Shown: positions 1-9,412 of the stretch, in pieces | How positions within the stretch are numbered: the first letter of the stretch is position 1 | Layout of the letters: every line of letters begins with the position of its first letter | Assembly: GCF_004322395.1 (NCBI RefSeq) | Contig: NZ_SCTW01000060.1 | Span: forward strand, 62,001 to 126,000 | Reading direction: 5' to 3' | Source: Methylobacter sp. | GTDB taxonomy: Bacteria > Pseudomonadota > Gammaproteobacteria > Methylococcales > Methylomonadaceae | DNA: 64,000 nt | Translations under genes and position numbers: made by a program | Notes under the pieces: model-generated | Told to the model about the DNA's origin: nothing | The model's input: the letters and a program-made list of their open reading frames with translations, nothing else | Database searches by the model: none

Positions 1-2
1 CG

Positions 3-932
3 ACCATCGATATTTGCGATCAAGCCGACGCCATTCTTAAAGGCCCGATTGGCTTGAGTCATGAACAATCCAAAACCATTCCGATCGATAAACAGCCCGA
101 ACGCGGTGCATTGTTGCCTATGCGTCGCCGTTACAATACTTATGCAAACTTCCGGCCGGTTTTCCTGCCTAAAGCTTTAGCCCATTTCTCGCCGCTAAAA
201 CCTGAAATCATCGGCGAAGGGATCGATATGATTATGGTTCGGGAACTGGTCGGCGGCCTGTATTTCGGTAATAAGGAAACCGGTGTTAACGAGAAGGGCT
301 TGCGTTATGTCAAAGAAACCCTGGAATACGATGAACAGCAAATCAGCCGGATTTTGCATCAGGCGTTCAAGCTCGCTCAAAAACGCAAGAAAGTGTTGCA
401 CAACATCCATAAAAGCAATGTGCTGAAATCGAGCGTATTGTGGAATGAAATACTGGATGAAGTGGCTAAAGAATATCCTGAAGTGGAGGTCATTCACCAA
501 CTGGTCGATTCGGCTGCGACCAACCTGTGCCTGAAGCCTACCCAGTTCGACGTGATGGTCATGGAGAACATGTTCGGCGACATACTCAGCGACCAGGGCG
601 GCGGTATCTTGGGTTCTCTGGGCTTAATGCCTTCCGCCTGTATCGGCGATGAAAAAGCCTACTATGAGCCGTCTCATGGTTCGGCTCCGGACATCGCCGG
701 AAAAAATATCGCGAATCCTTACTCAATGATCGGCTCGGTTGCGATGATGCTGGAAAACAGCTTCGATATGGCCGCAGAAGCGAAGAATGTCTGGGATGCG
801 ATGCAAGGCGTGTTTGGCGACGGTTACTCAACGGCCGATTTGTCCAAACCGGGTAGCGGCGTAACCATGATCAGCACCGAGCAGTTCGGCGACAAGGTTG
901 TTGAAAAACTGAGACAGATGCCGAGGGTATAA
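3..932 (+). CDS. Isocitrate/isopropylmalate dehydrogenase family protein (LeuB-like), 5' end outside window
   Basis: NAD-dependent beta-decarboxylating dehydrogenase of the LeuB/isocitrate dehydrogenase family. The frame is open from base 3, so the true start lies upstream and the TTG at 54 is not the start. Seen: a KGPIG motif, the arginine motif [10 protein letters not shown], the substrate lysine region [10 protein letters not shown], the metal-binding aspartates in [13 protein letters not shown], and the nucleotide-binding segment [18 protein letters not shown]. The family is clear. The substrate is not: 3-isopropylmalate is the default guess, but the [14 protein letters not shown] segment differs from usual LeuB, so a paralogue acting on another 2-hydroxy acid is possible. 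Confidence 0.85.
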   Translation, partial: TIDICDQADAILKGPIGLSHEQSKTIPIDKQPERGALLPMRRRYNTYANFRPVFLPKALAHFSPLKPEIIGEGIDMIMVRELVGGLYFGNKETGVNEKGLRYVKETLEYDEQQISRILHQAFKLAQKRKKVLHNIHKSNVLKSSVLWNEILDEVAKEYPEVEVIHQLVDSAATNLCLKPTQFDVMVMENMFGDILSDQGGGILGSLGLMPSACIGDEKAYYEPSHGSAPDIAGKNIANPYSMIGSVAMMLENSFDMAAEAKNVWDAMQGVFGDGYSTADLSKPGSGVTMISTEQFGDKVVEKLRQMPRV

Positions 933-946
933 TCGGCTAAGTTAAT

Positions 947-995
947 AACGGCGAATATATAGCCTAAAAATGGGCTTTTTATCCGCCGTTTTTTA
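947..995 (+). terminator. Rho-independent terminator after the LeuB-like gene
   Basis: AACGGCG at 947-953 pairs with CGCCGTT at 984-990, with an inner AGCC/GGGCT stem. A T-run follows directly, 15 bases after the stop codon. Confidence 0.7.
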
Positions 996-1027
996 CTATG
1001 AAAAGCGAACAAGGATGTCTCGCTGAT

Positions 1028-1064
1028 TCCCGTCAACTTGGTCTTTCAAGATTGACGGGATTTT
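1028..1064. terminator. Second hairpin between the convergent LeuB-like and tpx genes
   Basis: TCCCGTCAA at 1028-1036 pairs with TTGACGGGA at 1052-1060, followed by TTTT. It lies between convergent genes. It could back up the upstream terminator, or serve the tpx transcript from the other side. Confidence 0.5.
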
Positions 1065-1127
1065 CTGATCCGCTTGGCGATGCAGCATGTTTGCGAATCT
1101 GTATATCGAACCAATCAAAAAGCCGTT

Positions 1128-1622
1128 TTATAGTACCGCCAACGCGCTTTCATAATCCGGCTCATTAGCTATTTCACTGACCAGTTGCGTGTAAATCACT
1201 TTGTCGTTCTCGTCGATAATGACTACGGCACGTGCAGTCAAACCGCGCAAAAAGGTATCGACGAGAGCTACGCCGTAATCGTTGGCGAAACTGGAACGAA
1301 AGGTTGATAGCGGGATGACGTCTTTCAAGCCTTCCGATTCGCAAAAACGGCTTTGTGCAAAAGGCAGGTCGGCTGAAACGGCTAATACAACGGTGTTGTC
1401 CAAATGCGATGCTTTCTGGTTGAATTTACGCGTTGACGCGGCGCAGGTTGGGGTATCCAGGCTGGGTACGATATTCAGCACTTTTCTTTTGCCGGCATAG
1501 GTTGCCAGGGTCACATCCACTAACTCGCGGCTTGTGAGGGTGAAAGCCGGGGCATCGCTGCCTACTGCGGGTAATTCGCCGGAAGTGTTTAAAGGTTTGC
1601 CTTGGAATGTGATTGTAGCCAT
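1128..1622 (-). CDS. tpx: Thiol peroxidase
   Basis: Atypical 2-Cys peroxiredoxin that reduces hydrogen peroxide and alkyl hydroperoxides with thioredoxin as electron donor. The 164-residue length matches the Tpx family. The peroxidatic cysteine is in PSLDTPTC (about residue 60) and the resolving cysteine in SRFCESEGL (about residue 93). The start [10 protein letters not shown] is the usual Tpx N-terminus. It stands alone: upstream lies 430 bases of repeats, and downstream it converges on the LeuB-like gene. Confidence 0.95.
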   Translation of the reverse strand: MATITFQGKPLNTSGELPAVGSDAPAFTLTSRELVDVTLATYAGKRKVLNIVPSLDTPTCAASTRKFNQKASHLDNTVVLAVSADLPFAQSRFCESEGLKDVIPLSTFRSSFANDYGVALVDTFLRGLTARAVVIIDENDKVIYTQLVSEIANEPDYESALAVL

Positions 1623-1668
1623 GATTGTTTCCTGTTGTGTTGATTTAATGACAAAGGTTTGCGAGGAC

Positions 1669-1794
1669 GGGCGTAGGCCGGAATAAGCCGGATTGAGCGG
1701 CAGCGAAAACCGGCGTTTCCGGCAAACATCTTCGTAATCGGCCGGAAACGCTACCTCGCGCTACGCTTGGGTAGCCTTATTCCGGCCTACGCCC
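1669..1794. repeat. Palindromic dispersed element with 19-bp arms
   Basis: GGGCGTAGGCCGGAATAAG at 1669-1687 is perfectly inverted at 1776-1794, and GC-rich inner segments carry further CCGG palindromes. The gap between tpx and der (1623-2053) holds this element and the one at 1833-1945 and otherwise nothing I can assign. Confidence 0.75.
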
Positions 1795-1832
1795 TGTGAA
1801 AGTATTCGTTTTTATAACAAAATGAAGAATTA

Positions 1833-1945
1833 ACCACGAAGGCACGGACGCAGGAGGTAGAGCAATGCATGGAGCAATTGCCGAGAATACGAAGTTTTCA
1901 ATATATTGAATTAAAAACAATTACTTTCCTTCGTGCCTTCGTGGT
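1833..1945. repeat. Palindromic element, ACCACGAAGGCACG arms
   Basis: ACCACGAAGGCACG at 1833-1846 is perfectly inverted at 1932-1945. The inner segment with GCAGGAGGTAGAGCAATGC is related to one inside the element at 14167-14410 (GCAGGAAGTAGAGCAACGC), so the two are copies of one mobile repeat with diverged ends. Confidence 0.7.
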
Positions 1946-2053
1946 GAATAATGCTTTTAAACTGATTTGGATAATGCTTTCACAGTCTCTGGAGCTTGGG
2001 AATCAGAGAGCGGTTTTACACCTTTTGCCCTTCGCCTTTTACCTTGTGCCTTA

Positions 2054-3451
2054 TTAATCCCTCTTCTTACTCTTAACCCGTTTCATCAAGCGTTCTTTCT
2101 TTTTCACCTGCCATTCGGTCAGCTTGTTCTTTTGCCCGTGGAACGGATTGGCAGCCGACTTGAATACCAAACGTATCGGCGTTCCGACCAAGCCCATTTT
2201 GTCGCGGTAATAGTTCATCAAGTAACGCTTGTAAGATTCGGGCAATGCGTCGGTTTGCACGCCGTGAATAACCACGACCGGCGGGTTTCTGCCGCCCTGA
2301 TGCGCATACTTTAGTTTGATACGACGGCTGTTCACTATCGGCGGTTGATGCGCTGTGGTGGCTTCTTTCAGGATGCGGGTCAGTACCGGCGTGGACATAT
2401 CTAGCATTGCCGACGCATACAGTTGCTGTACGACATCGAACATTTTACCGACGCCGCTGCCGTGCAGTGCGGAAATCGGGTGTTTTTCCGCAAACTCAAG
2501 AAAAGACAGTTTGACGTCGAGTTGCCGATGAATGGTTGCCTTTTGGTCGGCACTGATGCCGTCCCATTTGTTCAAGCCGATAATCAGGGCTCTTCCGGCT
2601 TCCAATACTAAACCTAATAAATGCGCATCCTGATCGGTAACGCCTTCCCGCGCGTCAATCAGGTAAATCACGACATTGGCTTTTTCAATTGCCTGCAACG
2701 ATTTAATAACGCTGAATTTTTCAATGGTTTCGGCGATTTTCGATCTTCTACGCATTCCGGCGGTATCGATCAGGGTGAATTTTTTGCCGTTGCGTTCGAA
2801 AGGAATGTAGATGCTGTCGCGCGTGGTGCCCGGCTCATCGAATACGATAACCCTTTCCTCACCCAGCAGGCGGTTAACTAATGTCGATTTGCCGACATTG
2901 GGCCTTCCGACCACGGCAATGCCGATGCCGCCGGGTGCCTCTTCGACTTCGCCTTTGTCCGGCGGCAACAGTTGGTTAACTTTTTCCAGTAATTCGGGTA
3001 TGCCTCTGCCGTGAGAAGCGGCGATCTGCACCGGTTCGCCTAAGGCCAGCGAATAAAAGTCAGATGCGGCAACGTTGGCGTCAATGCCGTCAATCTTGTT
3101 GGTGACCAATATGACCGGTTTATTTAACTTTCTCAGCGTATCGGCAATCACTTTGTCGGAAGCGTTCAGTCCCTCGCGAGCGTCAACCATTAAGAGCACG
3201 ATGTCCGCCTCTTCCAATGCAATTTGTACCTGTTTCCTAGCGAAACTTTCTATGCCTTCAGCGTCATCGGCTATACCGCCGGTATCGACGACCAAGAATG
3301 GGCGATCCCCCAGTTTTACCCGGCCGTATTGCCGGTCCCGGGTTAATCCAGAGAAATCCGCAACCAAAGCGTCTCGGCTGCGCGTTAGGTAATTGAATAA
3401 TGTGGATTTGCCTACATTAGGTCGCCCTACTAAGGCTATTACAGGTAACAT
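2054..3451 (-). CDS. der: Ribosome biogenesis GTPase Der (EngA)
   Basis: Essential double-GTPase that acts in maturation of the 50S ribosomal subunit. Two G domains in tandem are visible: [12 protein letters not shown] near residue 9 and [12 protein letters not shown] near residue 185, each with its DTGG or DTAG switch and NKID/NKWD specificity motif. A C-terminal KH-like domain ends in a Lys/Arg tail ([16 protein letters not shown]). The 465-residue length is normal. It is the last gene of the hisS-yfgM-bamB-der order found in many gammaproteobacteria. A 122-nt gap containing a palindromic repeat separates it from bamB, so it may have its own promoter. Confidence 0.97.
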   Translation of the reverse strand: MLPVIALVGRPNVGKSTLFNYLTRSRDALVADFSGLTRDRQYGRVKLGDRPFLVVDTGGIADDAEGIESFARKQVQIALEEADIVLLMVDAREGLNASDKVIADTLRKLNKPVILVTNKIDGIDANVAASDFYSLALGEPVQIAASHGRGIPELLEKVNQLLPPDKGEVEEAPGGIGIAVVGRPNVGKSTLVNRLLGEERVIVFDEPGTTRDSIYIPFERNGKKFTLIDTAGMRRRSKIAETIEKFSVIKSLQAIEKANVVIYLIDAREGVTDQDAHLLGLVLEAGRALIIGLNKWDGISADQKATIHRQLDVKLSFLEFAEKHPISALHGSGVGKMFDVVQQLYASAMLDMSTPVLTRILKEATTAHQPPIVNSRRIKLKYAHQGGRNPPVVVIHGVQTDALPESYKRYLMNYYRDKMGLVGTPIRLVFKSAANPFHGQKNKLTEWQVKKKERLMKRVKSKKRD

Positions 3452-3471
3452 ATCGACTCGGTAATTAGAAA

Positions 3472-3557
3472 AATGGAACGCAGATGACGCTGATAGGTAT
3501 GGTCAAATAAGATTTTTCTGAACACTCTGCGTTAATCATATTCATCTGCGTTCCATT
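3472..3557. repeat. Palindromic element between der and bamB (AATGGAACGC family)
   Basis: AATGGAACGCAGATGA at 3472-3487 is perfectly inverted at 3542-3557. Related copies lie at 6918-7044 and 12764-12860, each at a gene junction on the minus-strand operons. Confidence 0.8.
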
Positions 3558-3573
3558 GTATTTAATGGCTTTT

Positions 3574-4833
3574 TTATCGGACTTTTAAAGCCGCAAGGGT
3601 GCCGTCTTTTGCATAAACGTAAACGGTATTATCTACTACGATAGGCTTGGCATCGATCGGGCCGTCGGTTACTTGCACGCGACCCATCTGCCTGCCGTCG
3701 GTACTGGACAACCAATGCACGTAGCCTTCAAAATCCCCTGCGACTACATAGTTTTCATAGGCGGCCGGGGCTGTTAATCTTCTTTGATGCAAATCCTTTT
3801 GTTTCCACAAGGCTGCGCCGCTACTCTGATCCAGCTGCATGACATGACTTTCCGAATCTGTAAGGTATAAATACCGGTCATCGTTACTCAAACCCGAATG
3901 CGATGAAATGGTTTCATTGCGCCACAATACATCGCCATCCGATTCCGAAATAGAGGCTATTCCACCCTGATAGCTGGCAACGTAAATCACGCCGTTAATA
4001 ACGATAGGATCGACGTCCAGATCAACCAGCCGCTCAATTTCGGAACGGCCTTTGGGTATCGCAATGCTGGTTTCCCAAACATATTTGCCGTCAGCCAGAC
4101 GCAAGGCCATCATTTTGCCGTTGTCGTAGCCGCCGATCACGTTATCTTCAACAATCAACGGAGAGCCGGTTCCGCGTATGCTTAATGCCGGTACGGTGCG
4201 TTCGTAACTCCAGCGTTTGCCGCCGGTCTTTTCATCAAGAGCGATCAAGGCGCCATCCGTAGTGCGAACGATAACAATATCATTGGCGACGACAGGCACC
4301 GAAAGTACTTCGCTGGATACTGCGGTTTTCCATAGTACCGCTCCGGTTTCAATGTTTAAGGCAACAACTTCGGCATCGCTGGAACCCAAAATCACAGTGC
4401 CGGCGCCAAGCCCCGGACCACCGGAAAAATGCACATCGGTTTCAGCTTCCCAAACCAAATTACCGGTAGTCAGGCTTCTGGCTTGTACCACGCCTTCCCG
4501 ATCAGCCGCGATTATTTTTCCGCTGCCAATTACCGGGATCAGTTTTAAGGATTGCTCGTCAGCACCTACACCGACCGATTCTTTCCAGATGACTTCGGTT
4601 TTAATTTCAGGTGTGTATTCAACCAAGACGCTTGGAGGATCGGCATTGTCTTCACCGCCGAGAAAGTAATCGCTAATGCCGGAAGCGCCTTCGCTAACAG
4701 CATCAATAGCCGCGCAGCCTGGCAATAAGGTGATGGCGAAGAAGGCAAAAGGTAAAAGGCAAAAGGCAAAAGGGTTTTTCGCCCTTTGCCTTTCGCCTTT
4801 CGCCTGACTTATATAGCTTGAATGGTTGCTCAT
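3574..4833 (-). CDS. bamB: Outer membrane assembly lipoprotein BamB
   Basis: Beta-propeller lipoprotein of the BAM complex, which folds beta-barrel proteins into the outer membrane. Tryptophan-rich PQQ-like blades are visible, for example TGNLVWEAETDVHFSGGP, TGAVLWKTAVSSEVLSVP and SGAALWKQKD. The 419-residue length is a little above the usual 380-400. The extra length is N-terminal: residues 12-35 are encoded by a GGCAAAAGG-type repeat that supplies the n- and h-regions of the signal peptide. The lipobox is LLPGC with the lipidated Cys at residue 40; the proline at -2 is unusual. The start codon touches the stop codon of yfgM. The native signal peptide may have been partly replaced by the repeat. 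Confidence 0.92.
   Translation of the reverse strand: MSNHSSYISQAKGERQRAKNPFAFCLLPFAFFAITLLPGCAAIDAVSEGASGISDYFLGGEDNADPPSVLVEYTPEIKTEVIWKESVGVGADEQSLKLIPVIGSGKIIAADREGVVQARSLTTGNLVWEAETDVHFSGGPGLGAGTVILGSSDAEVVALNIETGAVLWKTAVSSEVLSVPVVANDIVIVRTTDGALIALDEKTGGKRWSYERTVPALSIRGTGSPLIVEDNVIGGYDNGKMMALRLADGKYVWETSIAIPKGRSEIERLVDLDVDPIVINGVIYVASYQGGIASISESDGDVLWRNETISSHSGLSNDDRYLYLTDSESHVMQLDQSSGAALWKQKDLHQRRLTAPAAYENYVVAGDFEGYVHWLSSTDGRQMGRVQVTDGPIDAKPIVVDNTVYVYAKDGTLAALKVR
4739..4806. repeat. Inverted AGGCAAAAGG-type short-unit repeat inside the bamB 5' end
   Basis: A purine-rich run built of AGGCAAA or AGGTAAA units on the left faces its pyrimidine complement (CCCTTTGCCTTTCGCC) on the right, forming a long imperfect hairpin. 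It is the same family as 5513-5582. A single pyrimidine arm (CCCTTCGCCTTTTACC) is also seen near 2030. Confidence 0.8.
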
Positions 4834-5480
4834 TATTTTTGAGTTTCTAGCTTTTCTTGAGCGGTTAGGTCATCGATTTTGAACTGTAACAAAGGTGACG
4901 GCTGTCCATTTCTCAATGCATTTTGATACGATGTACGCGCCTCATCCAATCGATCCAGGGCTACGTATAAATCGCCCACTAATTCATCATAATTGGCTGA
5001 ATAGCTTGTCGCTTCTTTTGCATCGACCTCGTTGATTACCTGCAAACCTTGTTCATATTCACCGGTAGCCAGCATTAAGCGCACCAGTCTTATCCTGGCT
5101 ACATTGCTCAGATGCTTATTAGGCTCTGCCGCAATAGTCTTTAAAATCTGCTTTGCTGCGGCGAAATCGCCTTGTTGAGACTTTAACTTGGCTTCTAATA
5201 ACGCACTGAATGCCGCATATTCCGTACCGTTAAACTGCTTCTGCATATGTTCGGCCAGCTTTTCTACGCTATCGTTTTTATTTTCGTCCAGCGCTTTCAG
5301 TAATTGGCTGTATGTTACGGAAGCTTGCGCTGCCCGCTCTTTTTTATGATCCAGCCAGTAATTCCAGCCCAGAATGATGATAAGACCCACGACCAAACCT
5401 ACGATTGCGGAGGTTGAGTTTTCTTTCCACCATCTTTTTAAGGCTTCAACCTGTTCTTCTTCTGTTTCGTAAATTTCCAC
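4833..5480 (-). CDS. yfgM: YfgM family periplasmic chaperone/ancillary SecYEG translocon subunit
   Basis: Inner-membrane protein with a periplasmic tetratricopeptide domain that contacts SecYEG and takes part in the envelope chaperone network. A GTG start at 5480 gives VEIYETEEEQVEALKRWW, aligned with the classic MEIYENE start of YfgM, and a product of 215 residues. An open frame continues 36 codons upstream to an ATG at 5588, but that stretch is repeat sequence (5513-5582) and looks non-native. One transmembrane helix (SAIVGLVVGLIIILGWNYW) follows about 20 residues in, then TPR-like helices. The stop overlaps the bamB start. Confidence 0.88.
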   Translation of the reverse strand: MEIYETEEEQVEALKRWWKENSTSAIVGLVVGLIIILGWNYWLDHKKERAAQASVTYSQLLKALDENKNDSVEKLAEHMQKQFNGTEYAAFSALLEAKLKSQQGDFAAAKQILKTIAAEPNKHLSNVARIRLVRLMLATGEYEQGLQVINEVDAKEATSYSANYDELVGDLYVALDRLDEARTSYQNALRNGQPSPLLQFKIDDLTAQEKLETQK

Positions 5481-5512
5481 TTGTTTTTTCTCTTGTTTGA
5501 TGTTTAAAAAAA

Positions 5513-5582
5513 GGCGAAAGGCGAAAGGCGAAAGGCGAAAGGAGCAATTTTTGCCCTTCGTCTTTTGCCTTTCGCCTTTTAA
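5513..5582. repeat. Inverted AGGCGAA-unit repeat between hisS and yfgM
   Basis: Four tandem AGGCGAA units at about 5511-5540 face the complementary CCTTTCGCC run at about 5555-5580. The element fills almost the whole hisS-yfgM gap and pushes an open frame onto the front of yfgM. The hairpin would form in the mRNA between the two genes. Confidence 0.85.
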
Positions 5583-5589
5583 ACCCATG

Positions 5590-6864
5590 TCATCCGTGTT
5601 CTATCAAAAACTTAATCGCCTGCTGTTGAGACATATTTTGCTGTTCTTGCCCGCTGTTACGTAGCGGTTTGACACTGACTTCGCCGCGACTGACTTCATC
5701 GTCTCCCAGAATGATCGCAAATTCGGCGCCGCTTTTGTCGGCTTTTTTAAACTGACTTTTAAAACTGCCGCCGCCGCAATTCACCTGTAATTTCAAGCCG
5801 GGAATTTCGTTCCTGATGGTTTCGGCAAAGCGCATGCCTTCTTGTTCCGCGGTTTCGCCAACCCGGATCATGAACACATCAACGGGGCTTGCAAGTTGCA
5901 GATTATCCAGCGTTTCCATTAAAGCCAATAAGCGTTCCATACCCATCGCAAAACCGACCGCATGATTGGGTTTGCCGCCCAACTGCTCTATCAGCCCGTC
6001 ATAACGCCCGCCGGCGCAAACAGTGCCCTGCGAACCTAATTCATCGGTGACCCATTCAAAAACGGTCTTGCTGTAATAATCCAAGCCTCGCACCAATCGG
6101 GAATTGAGTTCGTAGCCTATGCCCAGATCGTCTAATATCGTAGTTATCGCGTTAAAATGCTGACGGCTTTCATCGTCCAGATAATCCGACAATTCAGGTG
6201 CATTGGCAACAACCTCTCTCATCGCCGGATTCTTGGTGTCCAAAATCCGTAGCGGATTGGTCTTTAGCCGACGCAAGCTGTCTTCATCCAATTGGTCCAA
6301 ATGATCTTGAAAATAGTTGACCAGACTCTCCCGGTAAACGATACGCTCGGCAATCGTGCCTAAAGAATTGAGCTGCAAGCGAACCTTATCGCGGATGCCC
6401 AGCTTTTTCCACAACCGGTCCATGATCAGGATCAATTCCGCATCAATATCGGGTCCGGCCATGCCGTAGGTTTCAACGCCCAATTGAATAAACTGGCGAT
6501 AGCGGCCTTTTTGCGGGCGCTCATGCCTGTACATCGGTCCGTAATACCATAACCGATGCACTTGGTTATGTAACAAGCCATGTTCCAGGCAAGCTCTAAG
6601 ACAGCCTGCGGTACCTTCGGGACGCAAGGTTAAGGAGTCGCCGTTCCGGTCGTCAAACGTGTACATTTCCTTTTCAACAATATCGGTCACTTCGCCGATA
6701 GAGCGTTTAAAAAGCTCGGTTTTTTCGACGATCGGCAGCCGGATTTCACTGTAGCCATAAGCGCCGAGTACGTCTCTGATACACTGCTCCGCATACTGCC
6801 AAAGCGGAGTCTGTTCGGGAAGCACATCGTGCATCCCGCGAATTGCTTGAATATTATTTGCCAT
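5590..6864 (-). CDS. hisS: Histidyl-tRNA synthetase
   Basis: Class II aminoacyl-tRNA synthetase that charges tRNA-His. The product has 424 residues with the usual start [18 protein letters not shown]. Motif 2 is [17 protein letters not shown]...[19 protein letters not shown], the histidine-specific motif is [14 protein letters not shown], and motif 3 ends in [14 protein letters not shown]-terminal anticodon-binding domain follows ([10 protein letters not shown] onward). It precedes yfgM in the operon, with repeats on both sides. Confidence 0.97.
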   Translation of the reverse strand: MANNIQAIRGMHDVLPEQTPLWQYAEQCIRDVLGAYGYSEIRLPIVEKTELFKRSIGEVTDIVEKEMYTFDDRNGDSLTLRPEGTAGCLRACLEHGLLHNQVHRLWYYGPMYRHERPQKGRYRQFIQLGVETYGMAGPDIDAELILIMDRLWKKLGIRDKVRLQLNSLGTIAERIVYRESLVNYFQDHLDQLDEDSLRRLKTNPLRILDTKNPAMREVVANAPELSDYLDDESRQHFNAITTILDDLGIGYELNSRLVRGLDYYSKTVFEWVTDELGSQGTVCAGGRYDGLIEQLGGKPNHAVGFAMGMERLLALMETLDNLQLASPVDVFMIRVGETAEQEGMRFAETIRNEIPGLKLQVNCGGGSFKSQFKKADKSGAEFAIILGDDEVSRGEVSVKPLRNSGQEQQNMSQQQAIKFLIEHG

Positions 6865-6917
6865 AGTTTGTAGGGTTGTGCCGGGATAAAAATTGTAACT
6901 ATTTGGTCATTAAATAG

Positions 6918-7044
6918 AATGGAACGCTGATGCCGGGGATGGTTATGATCAACACAGATAATCAAAATGGCGACCAACTAACTTTCCATGATAATGCAAA
7001 AATCTTATTCAATCATAACCATCTGCGTCATCAGCGTTCCATTT
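6918..7044. repeat. Palindromic element between pilF and hisS (AATGGAACGC family)
   Basis: AATGGAACGCTGATG at 6918-6932 is perfectly inverted at 7030-7044. It occupies the pilF-hisS gap, where rodZ and ispG are found in related operons from other gammaproteobacteria. Confidence 0.8.
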
Positions 7045-7053
7045 TTCCAGTTA

Positions 7054-7815
7054 CTAAAAATCTTTAACCCCTCCGATTTTCTTTGCTTCATTTGAAAGCG
7101 GAAACTTTTCCAGCAACAATTTTTTATATTCATTGGCAAGCTCCTTATTACCCAGCGCCCGCTCAGCATGAGCAGCAAACCATAAGGTTTCAGCCGTATG
7201 GTCTGCAACGCCCAAATAACGCTGTAGATAGCCTTTTGCCGCCCAAAAATCGCCGTTTTGATAAGCAATTTTCTGCATTTCGGATAATGCCGGCGCATAA
7301 GCGTTATTAAGTTGCAGCGCTTGCTTGAAATAATTCTCGGCCAGTTGTTTTTGCCCCTTGCTCAGCTGGCATCGGCCGGCGTTTGTTAAGGCCATCCACT
7401 GTTTATCATTTAATGGGTTTGAACTCGTTTCGGACAGTAACGCCATGCCTTCTTCAAGCTCCCCATGTTCGCATAGAAAACGGCCGAAATTATTTTTCAC
7501 GCTCAAATCGTTAGGCTTCAAATCCAGCGCGGTCTCATAATGTTCTTTGGCTTGATCGAATTGATTTAGTTTTTCATACAAAAAAGCCAGCGCATTATGC
7601 GCCTGTGCATTACTTGAATTTTCCTTTAATGCCAGCAGCAAGTTCTCCCGGGCCAGTTCCAGCTTGTTCATGCTCAGATAGCGCACTCCTAGCTGCAAAT
7701 GTATATCGTCAGGATTATCACTTTGAGTGCCGCCCGTTGAACCGCAAGCTCCCACGGTCGCAACAAGCAGGGCTAGCGCCAATCGATTAACTTTTTTTAG
7801 TTGTTCAAGCTGCAC
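7054..7815 (-). CDS. pilF: Type IV pilus biogenesis/stability lipoprotein PilF (PilW)
   Basis: TPR lipoprotein that guides the PilQ secretin to the outer membrane and supports pilus assembly. A lipoprotein signal peptide ends in VATVGAC with Cys24. Six or so TPR units follow, for example [40 protein letters not shown] and [20 protein letters not shown]. The 253-residue length is normal. It overlaps the end of rlmN by 11 nt, so the two are co-transcribed, as in Pseudomonas. Confidence 0.9.
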   Translation of the reverse strand: MQLEQLKKVNRLALALLVATVGACGSTGGTQSDNPDDIHLQLGVRYLSMNKLELARENLLLALKENSSNAQAHNALAFLYEKLNQFDQAKEHYETALDLKPNDLSVKNNFGRFLCEHGELEEGMALLSETSSNPLNDKQWMALTNAGRCQLSKGQKQLAENYFKQALQLNNAYAPALSEMQKIAYQNGDFWAAKGYLQRYLGVADHTAETLWFAAHAERALGNKELANEYKKLLLEKFPLSNEAKKIGGVKDF

Positions 7816-8917
7816 GTTCGGAACCTTGCTGTTGGAGTTTTAAGTGTCTGCGGCTTTTATCTTTAACTTGCCCTACCAGTTGGCCGCAGGCGGCATCAAT
7901 ATCATCGCCGCGTGTTTTTCTGACGGTGGTAACGATACCGGCATCGTTTAGCAATGTTTTAAAACGGTTGATCGCTTCGTTGCTTGAACAGCGGTAAGAT
8001 GACGAAGGAAACGGGTTAAACGGTATTAAATTGACTTTTGCGGGTACTGTCTTTAATAACTTGATAAGCCCACGCGCATCCTGAATCGAGTCGTTGATGC
8101 CGTCCAGCATCACATATTCGAAAGTAACAGTGCGCCGTGGCGCTATCTTGGCGTTATCACGGCAAGCATCCATTAATTCCTTCAATGGATATTTTTTATT
8201 GATCGGAACCAATTCGTCCCTTAATTCATCGGTCACTGCATGTAGCGATACTGCAAGACTGACATCGCAAACCTGGGTTAGCCGGTACATGGCCGGCACT
8301 ACGCCCGAGGTGCTGACAGTCACTCGGCGTTTGGACAGCCCGAAAGTGAAATCGTCCATCATCAGGTTCATGGCTGCGACCGCATTGTCGAAATTAAGCA
8401 GCGGTTCGCCCATGCCCATCATGACCACATTGGTAATTCTTTTTTCTTCGCCCAAGCGTTTTTGCGCAACAAATACCTGGCCGATAATTTCCGCCGTAGT
8501 CAAATTGCGATTAAAGCCTTGCTGTGCGGTAGAGCAAAAGGTGCAGGCCAGAGCACAGCCGACTTGCGAAGAGACGCATAAGGTACCGCGCCCTTCTTCA
8601 GGAATAAAAACCGTTTCTATCCGGTTGCCGCAGCCGGTTTGCATGACCCACTTGCGCGTGCCGTCCGTTGCGATTTGCTCAACCACAATTTCAGGCGTTG
8701 CTATATAGCAGTTTTCGGTTAAATAAGCGCGCAATGGTTTGCTCAAGTTGGTCATCAGGTCGAAGTCTTCGACGCCTTCCTGATAGATCCACTTGAGCAA
8801 TTGTGTCGCCCGAAAAGGCTTCTCGCCTAACTCGACAAAAAAGGCCGCAAGGCCTTTCCTGTCGAAATCGAGCAAATTGATGGTTTGGGTTTTAGCGGGT
8901 TCTAGCACAAATTTCAT
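7805..8917 (-). CDS. rlmN: Dual-specificity RNA methyltransferase RlmN
   Basis: Radical-SAM enzyme that methylates C2 of A2503 in 23S rRNA and A37 in some tRNAs. The cluster motif CALACTFC is present, along with the GMGEPLLN motif and the C-terminal catalytic cysteine in DAACGQL. The frame is open further upstream to 9064, but that part overlaps ndk. The ATG at 8917 gives [19 protein letters not shown], the expected N-terminus, and a 370-residue protein. This start overlaps the end of ndk by 26 nt. Confidence 0.95.
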   Translation of the reverse strand: MKFVLEPAKTQTINLLDFDRKGLAAFFVELGEKPFRATQLLKWIYQEGVEDFDLMTNLSKPLRAYLTENCYIATPEIVVEQIATDGTRKWVMQTGCGNRIETVFIPEEGRGTLCVSSQVGCALACTFCSTAQQGFNRNLTTAEIIGQVFVAQKRLGEEKRITNVVMMGMGEPLLNFDNAVAAMNLMMDDFTFGLSKRRVTVSTSGVVPAMYRLTQVCDVSLAVSLHAVTDELRDELVPINKKYPLKELMDACRDNAKIAPRRTVTFEYVMLDGINDSIQDARGLIKLLKTVPAKVNLIPFNPFPSSSYRCSSNEAINRFKTLLNDAGIVTTVRKTRGDDIDAACGQLVGQVKDKSRRHLKLQQQGSERAA

Positions 8918-9323
8918 TAGCTGAGAAAAAGTAAGCAATTTCCCTTTGAGCCGTTTCGATAGCGTCTGAGCCGTGTACGGCATTTTCATCGATGCTGTTG
9001 GCAAAATCAGCACGGATAGTTCCGGCAGCCGCTTCTTTAGGATTGGTTGCGCCCATGATTTCACGATGTTTCAGAACCGCGTTTTCACCTTCCAGCACTT
9101 GCATGATCACAGGGCCTGAAATCATAAATGCGACTAAATCATTAAAGAAACCGCGCTCGCTGTGTTCCGCGTAAAATCCTTCGGCTTGCTCTTTAGTTAA
9201 ATGCAGCATTTTTGCAGCAACGATTTTTAAACCGTTTTTTTCAAAACGGCTGTAAATTTCGCCGATTACATTTTTTGCTACAGCGTCAGGTTTAATGATT
9301 GAGAAAGTGCGTTCGATTGCCAT
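8892..9323 (-). CDS. ndk: Nucleoside diphosphate kinase
   Basis: Transfers the gamma phosphate from ATP to other nucleoside diphosphates through a phosphohistidine. The product has 143 residues, starts [18 protein letters not shown], and carries the catalytic histidine in NAVHGSD (about residue 117). The end [12 protein letters not shown] is the usual terminus plus a couple of residues. It heads the ndk-rlmN-pilF-hisS-yfgM-bamB-der series. Confidence 0.97.
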   Translation of the reverse strand: MAIERTFSIIKPDAVAKNVIGEIYSRFEKNGLKIVAAKMLHLTKEQAEGFYAEHSERGFFNDLVAFMISGPVIMQVLEGENAVLKHREIMGATNPKEAAAGTIRADFANSIDENAVHGSDAIETAQREIAYFFSANEICARTR

Positions 9324-9412
9324 TGTTAAGGAAACTCCAGATTGAAAAAATATTAAAGATTATAAATTATAGCCGATTGGCGTCCGTTCTTGTAAGCGAT
9401 TAGCCATTAGCG

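Noticed and set aside
4739-5582. Short tandem units resembling a CRISPR or microsatellite array
   Set aside because: Units are contiguous, without spacers, and fold as inverted pairs; they are dispersed palindromes.
7005-7298. Open frame on the minus strand overlapping pilF
   Set aside because: It shadows pilF in another frame; pilF has the lipoprotein signal and TPR motifs.
8918-9064. Upstream extension of rlmN
   Set aside because: It overlaps ndk entirely and lacks RlmN homology; the ATG at 8917 aligns with the family.
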